Source of the DNA: Membranipora membranacea
Taxonomy: Eukaryota; Bryozoa; Gymnolaemata; Cheilostomatida; Membraniporidae
Reading direction: 5' to 3'
NCBI GenBank assembly: GCA_914767715.1
Contig: OU612067.1
Coordinates: forward strand, 3,908,001 to 3,972,000
Length of the DNA: 64,000 nt
The notes beneath the pieces were generated by a model. That model ran no database searches. It saw nothing but the letters and a program-made list of their open reading frames with translations, and was not told the DNA's origin. Every line of letters begins with the position of its first letter. Positions within the stretch are counted from its first letter, which is position 1. This document shows positions 34,758 to 46,400 of the stretch, one piece after another. A program made the position numbers and the translations under genes.

Positions 34758-35060
34758 TATATCGGATTCTCCTGTGCTGAAGACGTCTGCATATTTGACT
34801 AACAACTGTAGTAGAGCTTGTCGTTGCTCCTCTGTTTTACAACTGGGGAGTGCCTGCTCATACATTGGTATTAAATGTTTGGGTCTGTGGGGAAATATTA
34901 ACCCGTGCGATATAAACCCGTGTTTGTAATGTAGTTTTATCAGTCAATAACTTATCTTCCTTGATGGATGCAAATGTGGCTGTTGTAGTACCTGCTTAGA
35001 AATTTCTAACACTACAACATTTTTACTCATAACTGCTAGGAAATACACAAGTTCATTGAA
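34758..35060 (-). pseudogene. Gypsy pol remnant, protease-RT linker
   Basis: Reads LIPMYEQALPSCKTEEQRQA followed by LLQLLVKYADVFSTGESDI, collinear with the intact element's MVSLYENAKN..QQLARILTEYQDVFSKDDTDI. Farther up (to about 35060) AGTTTATFASIKEDK and MSKNVVVLEISK match the AGTMLGTFTPVTEDQ region in other frames. Protease and gag were not found beyond this point, so the remnant is truncated or unrecognisable there. Confidence 0.8.
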
Positions 35061-36742
35061 TGGTGAGTGTTTTTTCAGTCTATTTAAATGCCTTCACAGT
35101 GATCTGGTAGTGTTCTGAAAGCATTTTGCTACATCAATCAATGCCTTCACTTGATATTAAACCCTATGTGGAAAATCAGACACACACATTGCAACTGCCC
35201 TCCTAGATTAACAGTAGATTTTGTACTGGTGCATTTTTAGTGTAGTTTATTTTTCTCTCACTAACAGACTGGTAATAACAGTAACACCATAAACACCGTA
35301 AAACTACAATTTTATATAAAATTGAATATAATATCAATGATGTGCAATTAGTAATGATTCAAGATACATAGAACATTGAAATTGAAATGGTTTTTGTCAT
35401 AATATAAATGCAAATCTGATATCAAGTAGTGCTTTAATGATGAACTGCTAAGATTAAAGGTAAAAGTAAAATAATGTTGACATACCTCTTTTACTCTATC
35501 CAGGAGAGAGATAATATAAGATGAATTCTAAATCATGTGCAGTTTGTATATCAGGATTAAAATGAAAAGAGATATACACTTTTGGTACCTCCTTCTCTGA
35601 GGGTTTAATCTAGAATAGGCCTGGTTCGTTGACCATAAATTTTCAATTTATAGTGGAAAGGACAAAATCATAGGTAAATGGGGATTCATCGTCATTGCAA
35701 GATATGACAACACAAAGGCAGCGATGAAAGGATATGTCCGGTCGTTTTGTGTAGCAACGTTAGATACAGTTGTTCATGGCTTTTATAAAGGAAGATTCGG
35801 CTTTAAAAAAACATTGAGTTAGATAGCCGATTTGCTCTGTGGTTATGCGGGTGGCTATGAATAGATTGGCTGCAAGGTAAAAGTGAAAAAGTTAGCGGAG
35901 CTGAAATTAGAATATTTTACTAATGATACCCAAAAACGCTATACACATTCAAACACACCAAACCCTCTTAGTTACAAAATCACAATGGTCCTTTATATAT
36001 AACTGTACTGTACGATGTACTGTACTGTACGATGTTATGAACTGTACTGTACAATGATACTACACCAAGCCCAGGATTATAATTGAAACTAAACTTATCA
36101 GATGTTGCTGTGTATACAAGCCCCCCCCCCCCCCTCCCACTGCTTGTTAGCACCACCCGTAATTTGATATTAATGGTGACTGTAGTTCTAGGGTGATTAT
36201 TCATTAATAATGAATGATGATAAATTATTCATTTCAATGCCAGCTTTGCGTCAGCAAATGTGTTCTATCGAAATATTCTATTGACTGAAAATTATTCACT
36301 GCTAAGTAATTAAATCACATTTGCGTCACTGGATACTAAATCTTTTCCCTGTCACACTGCCAGTAATTAGCGACAGTGCGGGATTCTCATCATAAGTATG
36401 TGCAGTGCTGGTAGAAGAAAATAAATGTTTCTTTTACATTGATTTGCACTATGGTCAGCGAGAAAATGCAGCACTTGGCTACATTCATCAAATACTTAGT
36501 CAGTCTCTCTGCAATTATGAAGGTAAGAATATTAATATGAATATGTTGCATATATGCCCAATCTTACAGCCATATATGACTGGCTAACTCACTTTGGGAC
36601 GAACACGTTAAATTCTAAAAACTAGAATGTACAACCCGAATTCGTTTGATTCTCTAAGCATATGTAACAAATATGCCTGCAATTATAGAATGAATCTCCT
36701 GTTGTGAAATTAAGTAATGTTTGTCCTGTTCAATTTTCGCAG
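35061..36742. other. Non-coding; simple repeats
   Basis: Contains a TGTACTGTAC-type microsatellite (about 36001-36050) and a 14-base C run (36121-36134). A frame at 36405-36587 ends in a GTAAG donor (36523), but its phase does not match the lectin exon at 36743. The true signal-peptide exon of that gene is probably somewhere in this stretch and was not identified. Confidence 0.45.
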
Positions 36743-39059
36743 CTGGTGTGTGCAATGACTGCCGGAGGGGAAATATTTCAGCCCACCGAAAACTGTCTCA
36801 GACCAGCTGAGACCATTGGAGATGTCAGTGTCAAATATTTCCATCACTGTGCATTGAAATGCCTGACAGAACCAAGTTGTGAAAGCATCGGGTTTTCGGT
36901 CAGCACAGGCACTTGCAGATATGGCAGCGCGGTGATAGACAACACCATAGGTAGCGCTGACTGTACAGTGGGAGAACACATCTATCAATTATGTGAGTAA
37001 TATCGCACCACACCCTGTGATAACATTATTATACCATCGTAAGAAAAATATGATATTTAATGTGTTTAAGAGTTAAATCTAGGTTTATTTTCTCCATGAA
37101 TTGACATTCCGCCCCTATCTTCAAAATGATAACAAAACCACCACTGCAAAACATTTGTATCGCAATGATCACACAAATTATGTTGCACATTAGAGTTTGT
37201 ATCTCCCCGATAATTGTGGTTCGATATACACATGAATATTTGAACAATTACAGCTACAGCTACAGTGATCACTTGTAACCAAACAGATGGATGGTATTAT
37301 CACGCTGTCAGTGGAAACTGTGTCAAGATATTCCATTCAAGTGTACTGAAATCCCAGGCCAGTGCAAACTGTGAGAGTATTGGTACCAAACTTGCTGCTT
37401 GGAAATCTCTAGATTCACTCATTGTGTTCAAAGATCTTATAGAAGACACCGAGACAGGTAAAGTAGAATATTGCCATTTTTTTGTTTAAAATGTCATCAA
37501 ATTGTTTGACGTCAGGGCCCCTCAATATCAACAGATGCCATCACTTGGAAATTAATCATTGAGCTAGTTATGTGACAGGACAAGAAAAGGAATGTATGTA
37601 GAGATGCCTATGCCTATAGATAGGGTGACCAGACACCGGGAAACGATTAATTAATGTCTTCTCTGAATTCATCACACACTCAGAAAGTCAATAGTTATCA
37701 ATTATTAATGCAGATAGATCATAAATGGAAACACTGCACTTGAGAATGCCAATACAAGTATGTATTATTTTGTTTACACTTCAGTTCTTGAGTGTCATGT
37801 TTAAATTTTGTATTGATGCAAATTTGGTTAAGTCAAAGGGATCTTTTGCGAAACATTTGTGAAAAAAATTGACATATACTTGCAGTTATTTGGAACTTTT
37901 GCCTGGAAACTAATTCAGTATTTTTTTACCATTCCAAAACTGATGCATATTGTTCTTGAATGCCTGCAAATACTTCATTCATTCAACAATGATTGGCGAA
38001 TGTATTGGCAATCTGCGTGGCATGCTTAGCATATGGATACTTTATTGATAGTGTAGACCTAGAGCATGAATATAATTATATTTTACTGTAATGGAATAAC
38101 GTTTTTTATACTTATACGATTAACTTTTGAAGAAATCTTATAAAAACAGAGTTTAAGGGACATCACTTAGATAATGTTACCCTACATATTCAATACTGAT
38201 GGTGGGACTGATGACCGATTCTTGGACCAACAAACATCGTTTCTAATTACCCATTCATAATTACAAAACCTTACCTAATATATCTACTGATACAAATCAT
38301 TCACCAATGTTCTTCATTACTAATGTTATCTTAGGGTCCTGGTTCTGATTTTTTAATACCAAGTATTGCAAGTATGACATTGTTTGCTCATCGATCCAAT
38401 TTTAAGTTTGCATAGTATGATGACAATGAAGGTCAACAGTTGTACTGTATTATTTGTTGTACATGGTCATGGTAAATTAATTATCATGATGACACTATAA
38501 CCCAACTGTTCTGCAACTACTGTATTGTTATATGGTTTGGGTTGTGCTCACCACAATTAACTATTTACATATTTTTCATCGATGTTTTTACTAGCAGAAC
38601 TTGATTATTCATAATATTCATTTCCAGATGTCATAAGTAGGCACCAAAACCAAAATTTTCCAATTGATAAATACCTTAATAAATACTCAAGATAATTGTT
38701 CTTTTACTCAACTGAAATGGCAGGTCGTGACGAATGCTTTGATTGATAGAAAGAGCCTCACCATTGGAAGTCAAACGCCAATACTGTTCTTGTCTTTTCA
38801 TATTCGGCACATAATATCAAAATGTTTCTTCTTCCCATAAGGCTGGCTAGGTGATGGTACTGGTGTTTGGACGGATGCTACGCTCGGGAGTGATGGGGTC
38901 TGGAGATGGTCCGATGGGTCAGAAGTAGATTCCGATTTATGGAACCCTCCCAATCCAAATGGCAATGGACCATGCACATCACTGTACAAATCAGTACAAA
39001 GACTTGATGATTTACCGTGTGACTCGGGGAGAGAATATGCATGTGAGAAGTCACCTTAA
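36743..39059 (+). CDS. PAN/apple + C-type lectin domain protein (three visible exons)
   Basis: Exons 36743-36992, 37254-37457 and 38842-39059 (stop TAA 39057-39059) have good borders (TTCGCAG|; TAT|GTGAGT; TTACAG|; ACAG|GTAAAG; CATAAG|), and their phases agree at both joins. The visible product is 223 residues. Residues about 10-83 form a Cys-rich PAN/apple-like module (FQPTENCLRPAETIG, HHCALKCLTEPSCESIGFS, TGTCRYGS). Residues about 90-223 form a C-type lectin domain split by the 1.38-kb intron: CNQTDGWYYHAVSGNCVKIF, GWLGDGTGVWTD, RWSDGSEVDSDLWNPPNPNG, ending DLPCDSGREYACEKSP. The canonical EPN/QPD sugar-binding triplets are absent; PPNPNGNGPC occupies that loop. An upstream exon with start and signal peptide is expected; this is inferred, as secretion is typical of the family. 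No frame damage. Likely an extracellular adhesion or recognition protein. Confidence 0.82.
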
Positions 39060-40350
39060 GTAGGTTATGATATTTGAAGGCCCTATAGGTTCACTCAGAT
39101 GTAGTGATCCAGGTAAAATATAAACCATGTTTGAAAATATATGCAATCCTGCATGCACAGGAAATGTCATTTACTGTTGAGGACTGTTACTAGAGCCAGC
39201 CGAGTTCCTTTGAGGTTTCCAATTTTTTATTCATATTAAAAGTATGGGTGAGGCAACTTTCCAATACCCTTTCTGACCATATTATTCCGTCAGTGCTGGT
39301 TTAACACATACAAGAAATTCTGCATCACTTTTAATGTCATTACCATATTGTTATCTTATTATTACTATGAAGCACCAAACTTTGCATGACTTCCGATAAA
39401 TATCTTTTTATTGCTTTGTATGTAAATTTGATCCTAAATGAAATGCTACCTGATTTATTTTTCAATTTTTGATAATTTTTCAGAGCTGACCTATATCGAG
39501 TTTCAACACTTACTATTCTATCCGAAGGGATCTAATTAAAACTGTTACTGGAAGCTTATTGTACTGTTCCTGGCATGCCTCAACTGATATTTCTATTATT
39601 TTGGTTTGTGAGTGATTTGGATTTTTGCGATGGCTTATAACCAAGCAAACTAACCCATTGTATCGACATGTTGACTGATGTGCTTTTTTGGTATGTGCTT
39701 GTATTGTATCAGAATGGCATATCTGAATGGCAGGTGCCTGTGTTTTCTTTTTTCTCCTGTCTTTTTTTAATGTTGATTCTCTTTTTTGATGGACTGTTCC
39801 GGTTTTTGGTTTATTGTGATTGTTTGGCCCGGGTCAAGTAAAGATTGTTCGTTGGAAATTGCTTGCCCACAGATAGGACCTACCATAGTCAACTTTTCTC
39901 TTAGAATGATAATCAATAATAATTAATTGTAAGTCTTATGCTTTTTCAGATTTGCTTCATTACCGGTCTGAAAAGTCTGATGCGCCAGATTTCCAAAACC
40001 AGGTGTTCAAAGCCAGGTTTTCTGCGCGCGAGTTGGTTTGCCAGTTGGCAATTGGGCATGGCTGGAATATTTAGCTGAATTTTGCTCATTTTTTTAAACA
40101 GGCATAAATTAATCCTGTTCATCCAGCTGATTAAAATTGATTGTGGCGAGTGATACGATCCTTTGTTCTAACCAATAACTCTTGTGTCTCTGGAAGCTTG
40201 GTGGGACTTTCAACAGAAAAAGATTTACTTTTATGTCATGACATTTGCACCTTTAAGGCATGGCAAATTTATTTTGTGCAAGCTAGAGCATACAACTATT
40301 ATTGTTATTATCTTTATTGGGAGTATTGGTTTTCACACCGAGTGTTAAAC
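39060..40350. other. No supported gene
   Basis: AT-rich sequence downstream of the lectin gene. The frame at 40141-40356 (+) has no motif. Confidence 0.45.
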
Positions 40351-40354
40351 CTTT

Positions 40355-41650
40355 AAAGTTGCAGACAACCACAAAAGTTATATTTTGATACTTCATACTG
40401 AAGTGGAAAGATTTAAACTGTGTGATTATCGTCTCTTCTCTGAGAATAATAATGTCATGACTATCCTGGTGCGATCAAGTACAGGTTTCAACCGAATATC
40501 TACACTGTCTCCAACATGAATTCTTCTCAGGTATGTACCCGTTTTATATCACCAAAGTCCTTTGATCAGCCTGTGACTATCCATGTTTTAATTTTTAAGT
40601 ATGACGATGTATTATTATTTATCCCACGAGATTATCAGCAGTCCAAATAGGTGTTAGAATGATATCTCCTTGTATTTGATATTCTTCAAGTACATTATAT
40701 AAGTGTATGACTGAGATCAGACTAGCTTCTCTTTAAAACCCAGCGAGTTCTCGTATTTATAGTAAAAAAATGGTTGTTGATACTAGTACACTAGTACACT
40801 AGACACTAGTACAACGAAATGCAGATTTCCACCAATAGGAACGTGGGAATGTAGGAAAACCCCTTAACAGGAAATAGCGAGACAAGTTGCAAGGGTGATT
40901 TCCACTAATAAAAACTGAGTAAGCAGGAAACTGCAAGACAAGTTGTAAGGGTGATTTCCACTAATAAAAATCTGGTAAACAGGAATCTGCAAGACAAGTT
41001 GTAAGGATGATTTCCACTAATAAAAATCTGGTAAACAGGAAACTGCAAGACAAGTTGTAAGGTAGATTTCTACCAATAGCAACAAAGTGGGAATCCCTGA
41101 ACGCACATTGTGTCAGCAACTGCTGTCAAATAAGATGACTTAATAAAACAACATCATAAGTCATTCAAAATGTGACCAAGGAGATATCATAATATGTACT
41201 GTTGTAATAAAAATAAACAAATTCTTAAATTCCACAACAATACGTAATGATGTACTCCTAAATTTGGATGTTATAAATAAATGCTTAATTTGAAAATTTT
41301 AATTATTTCAATAACAAACTTTTGTCCACCATTTTGTTTCAGTAACTAACACCAATACCCACGCTCTCAAAATAAATATATTATTGGGAAAAAATTATGT
41401 ATACAAGAATTTGATCAAGAATAGAAGCAGTTATCTTTTGTTATGTCAATCATAATAATATATAAACGGTCATCTCATTTACAAAATCATCTACAGAAAC
41501 AATATTATTGCTATCAAAAACAAAAATTAAGCATTTTGATTAAGATTATAATAGGTTCTCAACTTAATTCAATTATTGCAGCCATTGGATGACTGTGCTA
41601 CTGGCTGCCCTGTGGTGCAGATCCAAAGCTTATACCTTTTGTTGAGTATG
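40355..41650. repeat. Dispersed repeat family, copy 1
   Basis: Begins with TAAAGTTGCAGACAACCACA and ends near GCCCTGTGGTGCAGATCC. The start and the stretch 41284-41650 match 57405-57870 block by block; about 900 bp present here and absent from copy 2 include a tandem array. No coding capacity. Likely a non-autonomous transposon; terminal inverted repeats were not established. Confidence 0.65.
40823..41085. repeat. 56-bp tandem array
   Basis: The phrase GATTTCCACYAATA recurs at 40823, 40897, 40953, 41009 and (as GATTTCTACCAATA) 41065. The three middle intervals are exactly 56 bp; the first is 74 bp. Each unit also carries GCAAGACAAGTTGTAAGG. The central units differ by only a few bases, so they were amplified recently. 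Confidence 0.9.
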
Positions 41651-42160
41651 TTGCCTACTGGTAAAAGGTTAATCGCATCCTGTTACATATTTAGTGGTGC
41701 TAGGGTTGTCTGCTACTTTAAGAGACTCGTTACATTAAAAGTGACACCCTCGTGTTTAAAAAATCCAGTAAAAATAATTTTAAAACAGAAAAAAATCTAT
41801 TCTTTGTATGATATTATGACCTGGTTAGATAGCATATGTCAGCAATAAGTGTTTCAGCATCTGCTGGGTGCTTGAGATATAGTTTTCAAGGGGTTTTAGC
41901 TCATATATTAGTGTGTAAATTTCACAAACATCCAAGAATGATTCTATTACTCTGATTTCATCATCGACAGTCAGTGTGAGGCATTGAGTTATTAGCTGCT
42001 GCAGTATAGTCCTGTCTATGTGATTGACTAATAAGCAATGCACTGATGATATGATATATGTATTATTATCATATTTTTATTATGTTATGTTATCTTACAT
42101 TATGCATATTATGGTTTATATTAAGTATTATTATTACGTAGTATAAGTAGATTATTGTAT
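41651..42160. other. No supported gene
   Basis: The ORF at 41825-42043 (-) has no motif. AT-rich. Confidence 0.4.
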
Positions 42161-42451
42161 TGCCCTACTGACCTTATGTTTTCAATTGGTTTAATATTTC
42201 GCGGTCAGTGATGACAGAAACCGGAATAGCTCAGTGTGTAGAACATCTGCCTTGTGATCTCATTGAAATAGGATATTGCAGGTTCCAATCCCAGTGAGGT
42301 TTGTTTTTTAAAATGAATACTTCTACTATAGAGGAGTTATCCTCTCACATTCGCGAGCCTGAGATCCACGAATAATTAAGACTAGTGAAAAAGGTTGGAG
42401 TTGTGCCCCCCGCGAATTAGGAGCCCGCGAAATATTAAGGTCAGTAGGGCA
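42161..42451. mobile_element. 291-bp TIR element with an internal tRNA-like segment
   Basis: TGCCCTACTGACCTTA (42161-42176) is exactly inverted at 42436-42451. The right arm continues AATATTTCGCGGG, which also appears in the left arm after a 16-bp insertion, so the original TIR was about 27 bp. Inside, 42218-42301 carries tRNA-like A and B boxes (TAGCTCAGTGTGTAG; GGTTCCAATCC). Inner CGCGAATTAGG motifs recall the subterminal repeats of the 4.16-kb element. No target duplication could be read with confidence. Non-autonomous. Confidence 0.65.
42218..42301 (+). repeat. tRNA-like segment (SINE-like)
   Basis: A box TAGCTCAGTGTGTAGAAC and B box GGTTCCAATCC at near-normal spacing; the T-stem and acceptor stem do not pair well. 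A tRNA relic, not a functional tRNA. Confidence 0.35.
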
Positions 42452-42628
42452 TTCTATAATAGAATGAGATACCTCAGGCCTCCCATCGATATGACAAGGA
42501 GACCTGTTTGATGAAGGACTGAAATTGTATGGTAAAATATTTGTATGCTTGGGGTGATTTTGATGTCATTGTTTTTCTGTGAAATGGATTCTTACCCTTA
42601 TTGCGCACTTAATTTTGAATCGTCTGTC

Positions 42629-42632
42629 ACAT
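42629..42632. repeat. Target-site duplication (left), ACAT
   Basis: ACAT here and at 50941-50944 directly flank the LTRs of the intact gypsy element. Confidence 0.85.
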
Positions 42633-43312
42633 TGTGATAAACTACCAGATGGTCTGGTATGTCACATAAACTGGGATCGCTGCCAGAAGATTGAATATCG
42701 ATGGTGTGAGACCAGAAATTGCAACTTGTATAGATTTTAGCTTGCTTGATGGTTTTGAATGGTCATCTACTTCTTGTAATCTAGGCAACTATAATTTGCT
42801 AGCTCAAGGGTTTAATCTTGTAACCAGGAGATTATACTATAGAAATACTGAGTAGATATCTTTCCAACTCTAGCTATTAATCCTTGCTTATATTGCCTGG
42901 TTTTATAAACTGGTTAGAGAACCTTGTTTATTAATCCTGGTTTATATTGCCTTGTTTCATAAACTGGTTAGAGAACCTTGTTTATTAATCCTTGTTCCTT
43001 GTTCCAATAATAAGTGAGTTTATTATTCAGTAATCCTTGTATTGTAGTGTAAGAGTGAGAAGCTAGAGAGTTCTACTTAATCAAGGCCCAGTATGCTCCT
43101 TATATACTGGGGGAACAATAGGAGCGCACACAATCTAATCAAATAAAAGATTAGCCAATAATAGCGGCTGTATCAGTCTTATAAAGCATGAGTGGAATTG
43201 GCCCAAAGTAATACTATGATTCACTTGAGTGCATCTATTTAAACAAAGGAGCTGGCCTTAATATAAAAGATAAACATTGAGTGCATAGCATACACTCATA
43301 GCGTTCTCATCA
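42633..43312 (-). repeat. 3' LTR of the intact gypsy element
   Basis: 680 bp; reads as identical to 50261-50940. Contains two imperfect copies of a segment of about 50 bp built around ATAAACTGGTTAGAGAACC. Confidence 0.95.
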
Positions 43313-43323
43313 TACTCCCTTCC
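43313..43323 (-). promoter_or_regulatory. Polypurine tract
   Basis: Minus strand GGAAGGGAGTA lies immediately before the 3' LTR (which starts TGATGAG on that strand). It primes plus-strand DNA synthesis. Confidence 0.8.
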
Positions 43324-43415
43324 AGCATTGAAAAATAAGACAATGCGACCAAGAATGGGAAGCTTTGAGTGAGTATGTCCATATGATTGTCTATAATCCT
43401 TGAGTTAATTTTTGG

Positions 43416-46400
43416 CTAGTATGTGTTGACAGGATATTTAATCCCGACACGCTCTTTAGTAAGAGTAGCCATCTTCTCGTCTATGCTGGCTAATGTCCGA
43501 ACATGGTCACCTTTGAGCTTGTTCAAAAAGGCTAGTTCCCGGTCTATGTACTTGAGTTTGAGTTGTTGCTCCTGGTAAGAGACTCTGTAAGGTTGAGTTT
43601 CTGTAGCTGGTTTGGGTGGTCTGTTAGACTTGTAGTAAGTGGTGCTGGTGCTGGTTTCTGGTTTCCTTGGTGTTCCTCTGATAGGAGATATAGGTTTGGA
43701 GATGGTGGGTAGCTTTAGATCTGCGTACCTTAGGTCTATATCCACAGGTGGGGATAGCGGTCTTCTCTGACCTCTTGAGGTGGACTGTCGGTGGTGTGTA
43801 GCACTTGAGTAAGGGAGAGGAGGACAGTTTTTCTGGATCTGGATTTTGTCTCTAGCTGCGTGCCAGCTTTCTCGGTCGATTTTAGTTCCATAGCTCTTGG
43901 TGTGGTGAGCTTTTTCGTTGTGGTGGTATATTCCTGTGGCTGAGCTAGATAGGACTCCGCATGTATTACAGGCGTGGACTATGTAGTGGGCCCAGGTGTG
44001 TAAACGAATCTGCTCCTTTGATTTCTCCTTGGTGTTCATTCCACAAAGCCGACATTGGTTGGTTTGTTTTATCGACTTCAGTAGCTCCTTCTGTCTACCG
44101 ATCGTGAACTCCGAGACATAGATATCTCTTCTAGGTTGCTGAAAAGATATGGACCTATTAGTGATAGGTTCAAACCTAATGTGGCTAATCCTGATGGGTG
44201 ATTTTCTTGGAATTATGAGCAATTCCTCCTCCTCCTGTTTTTGAATTCTGAGCAATTCATCCTGGTTATGTTTTTGAATTTTGAGCAATTCATCCTTTTT
44301 ACATTGCCTCTGAATTTTATCTAATTCATCTTTAGCAATGTCAAGACTGGTTAGGACAGGATTATCAATAATCTGTTCAACTCTTACCTGCACTTTTGAG
44401 GGTGCTTTCTTGATAGGAGCTGATGGTCTACTGATACTTTCTGGTTCCTGGTTAGCCTCAGTAATGGTCTCCTGACCAGTGGTGGTTTCCTGATCCAGGT
44501 CCAGTGAGTTATCCTGATTCCTGGTTTGGATGACAGGAATAGTTTCCTGGTCAGAGTCAGACTCAGAGGAATCTGAAGAGCTGTCCGAGAGAGATGAGTA
44601 TTTTGAAGGTCGCATGTTGTTGTTGTTGTGTTTAGGTAATGTCTGGTCATTATCACCTTTGCATGCTCTATTTATGCTACCTGTTACGTAATAAGTGGGA
44701 GGAGTTTTAGTTGCATAACTGCTCCTCCCCCACTTAACAGGTAGTCTTTTAATTGGTCTCTCTATGGGATTAACAGATTTCTTGTGCCTAGAGAGGCATG
44801 GCCATTCTTCCTCGTCCAATGGCGTTAGAGTATCCTCCTGAGCTGGTTCCTGATTGGATATCTGATATACCACGAAATCTTTAAACTTTTCCGGAAGTTT
44901 CCGGGTTCGTTTGAGATTTTCCGTTTCCGTGTTTGGTATATTATTATTTCCAGTACTGGCAATTTCTTGCTCTGAAACAATAACATCCGGTTCTTCTAGT
45001 GATTCCTGTTTCACTTCCTTAGGCGTGACAGTGACTCCACTTTCTGAGTTTTCCATTGGTTTTCTGTAGATTATTTCCATCATTTCTTGAAGTTTGTCCG
45101 GTGAGTATGGAGTTTCTTCTGTTTTTGGTCCTTTTCCACAATTTTCCCTTGGGTAGCCAGTCCTGGTAGGTTGCTTGAGGGTTTCTGGTATTCTAGGAGC
45201 TTGTCCCCATGACTGAGTGGCTGAGACATATAGTTTTAGCCGACTTTCATGTTCCAGAGCTGTCCTATCATGCAATTCAATCAAGTAGGTGTGATTAGAA
45301 TTTGCCTCCAGGATTTTGTATGGTCCAATCCACTTTGGTTGAAGCTTAGCCGTTGTATTCTTCTTATGTCTCTTGTTTTTCAGCCAGACCTGGTCTCCTA
45401 CTTCAAAAGCTGGAGGTTGTTGGTGGTCTGCTAATCTGATATTAGCTTGTTTCTCCCGAAGTGTATCATATGCCTCTGTCATCCTATTATGGATCAACAC
45501 TGCATATTCCTCTCGGCTGATACTAGTTTCCTCCACTCCTGAGACCAGTGTATCTGGTAAGGTAAGTTCCCTTCCAAACATGAGGTAGTTTGGGGTTTCT
45601 CCTGTCAGACTGTGTGGCATTCCCCTTATTGATCTAGTCAAGTAGGGTAGTACCAGATCCCAGTCTGTGTCATCTCTGTTCAAGAGGGCAGCTCTGAGGG
45701 CATTTCCAAGATCCTTATTGCCTCGTTCCACAACTCCATTACCTTGCGGGTGGTAAGGAGTTGTCTTACTTTTGTCTACTTTCCAAAGTTGACATAGTTC
45801 TTTGAGGAGTTGTCCCTCAAACTGTGCTCCTCTATCCGTGTGAATCCTTTCCGGCAGTCCAAAGTAGTTGAATACTTGTCTCTCTAAAGTTTCCACTATG
45901 GTGATTGCTGTACCATCTGGGATGGCTATAGCATCTTTCCATCTGGTGAAATGGTCCGAGATAACTAGTATCATTGAGTTTCCACGAGGTGTTTTCTGTA
46001 GTGGTCCAACTAGGTCTAGACTTACCACCTGCCATGGTCTGCCTGCAAATAGTCTTTGTCGAGATTGAACTTGTGTATCTCTACTATGTTTTGCAGATTG
46101 ACAGATCTCACAGGAGTTTACAGCCCGGCGGATATATCCAACCATTCCTGGCCAGAACCAGGTTAGTTTTATCCTTTGGTAAGTTTTATTTATACCAGAA
46201 TGGTGCTGTGTGTGGTATTGTCTGATTACTAGTGGTCTCATTTCCTTGGGACATATGATAGTCCATATGTCCCTGTTGTTGATCCTAGTCCTGACTTTGA
46301 GAATTCCATCCATGATCTTCATAATAGGCATTAATTCACATAATCTTTTGAATTCTGTGCTGCCTTGATTGATCAATTCCTTTCTTGGAGTGTTTCCTTC

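Noticed and set aside
36405-36522. Possible upstream exon of the lectin gene
   Set aside because: It has a donor site, but its end phase (1) does not fit the phase-0 start of the exon at 36743, and it has no signal-peptide character.
24400-36700. LTRs belonging to the old gypsy copy
   Set aside because: Looked for paired TG..CA direct repeats on both sides of 24884-35060 and found none; the ends appear lost.
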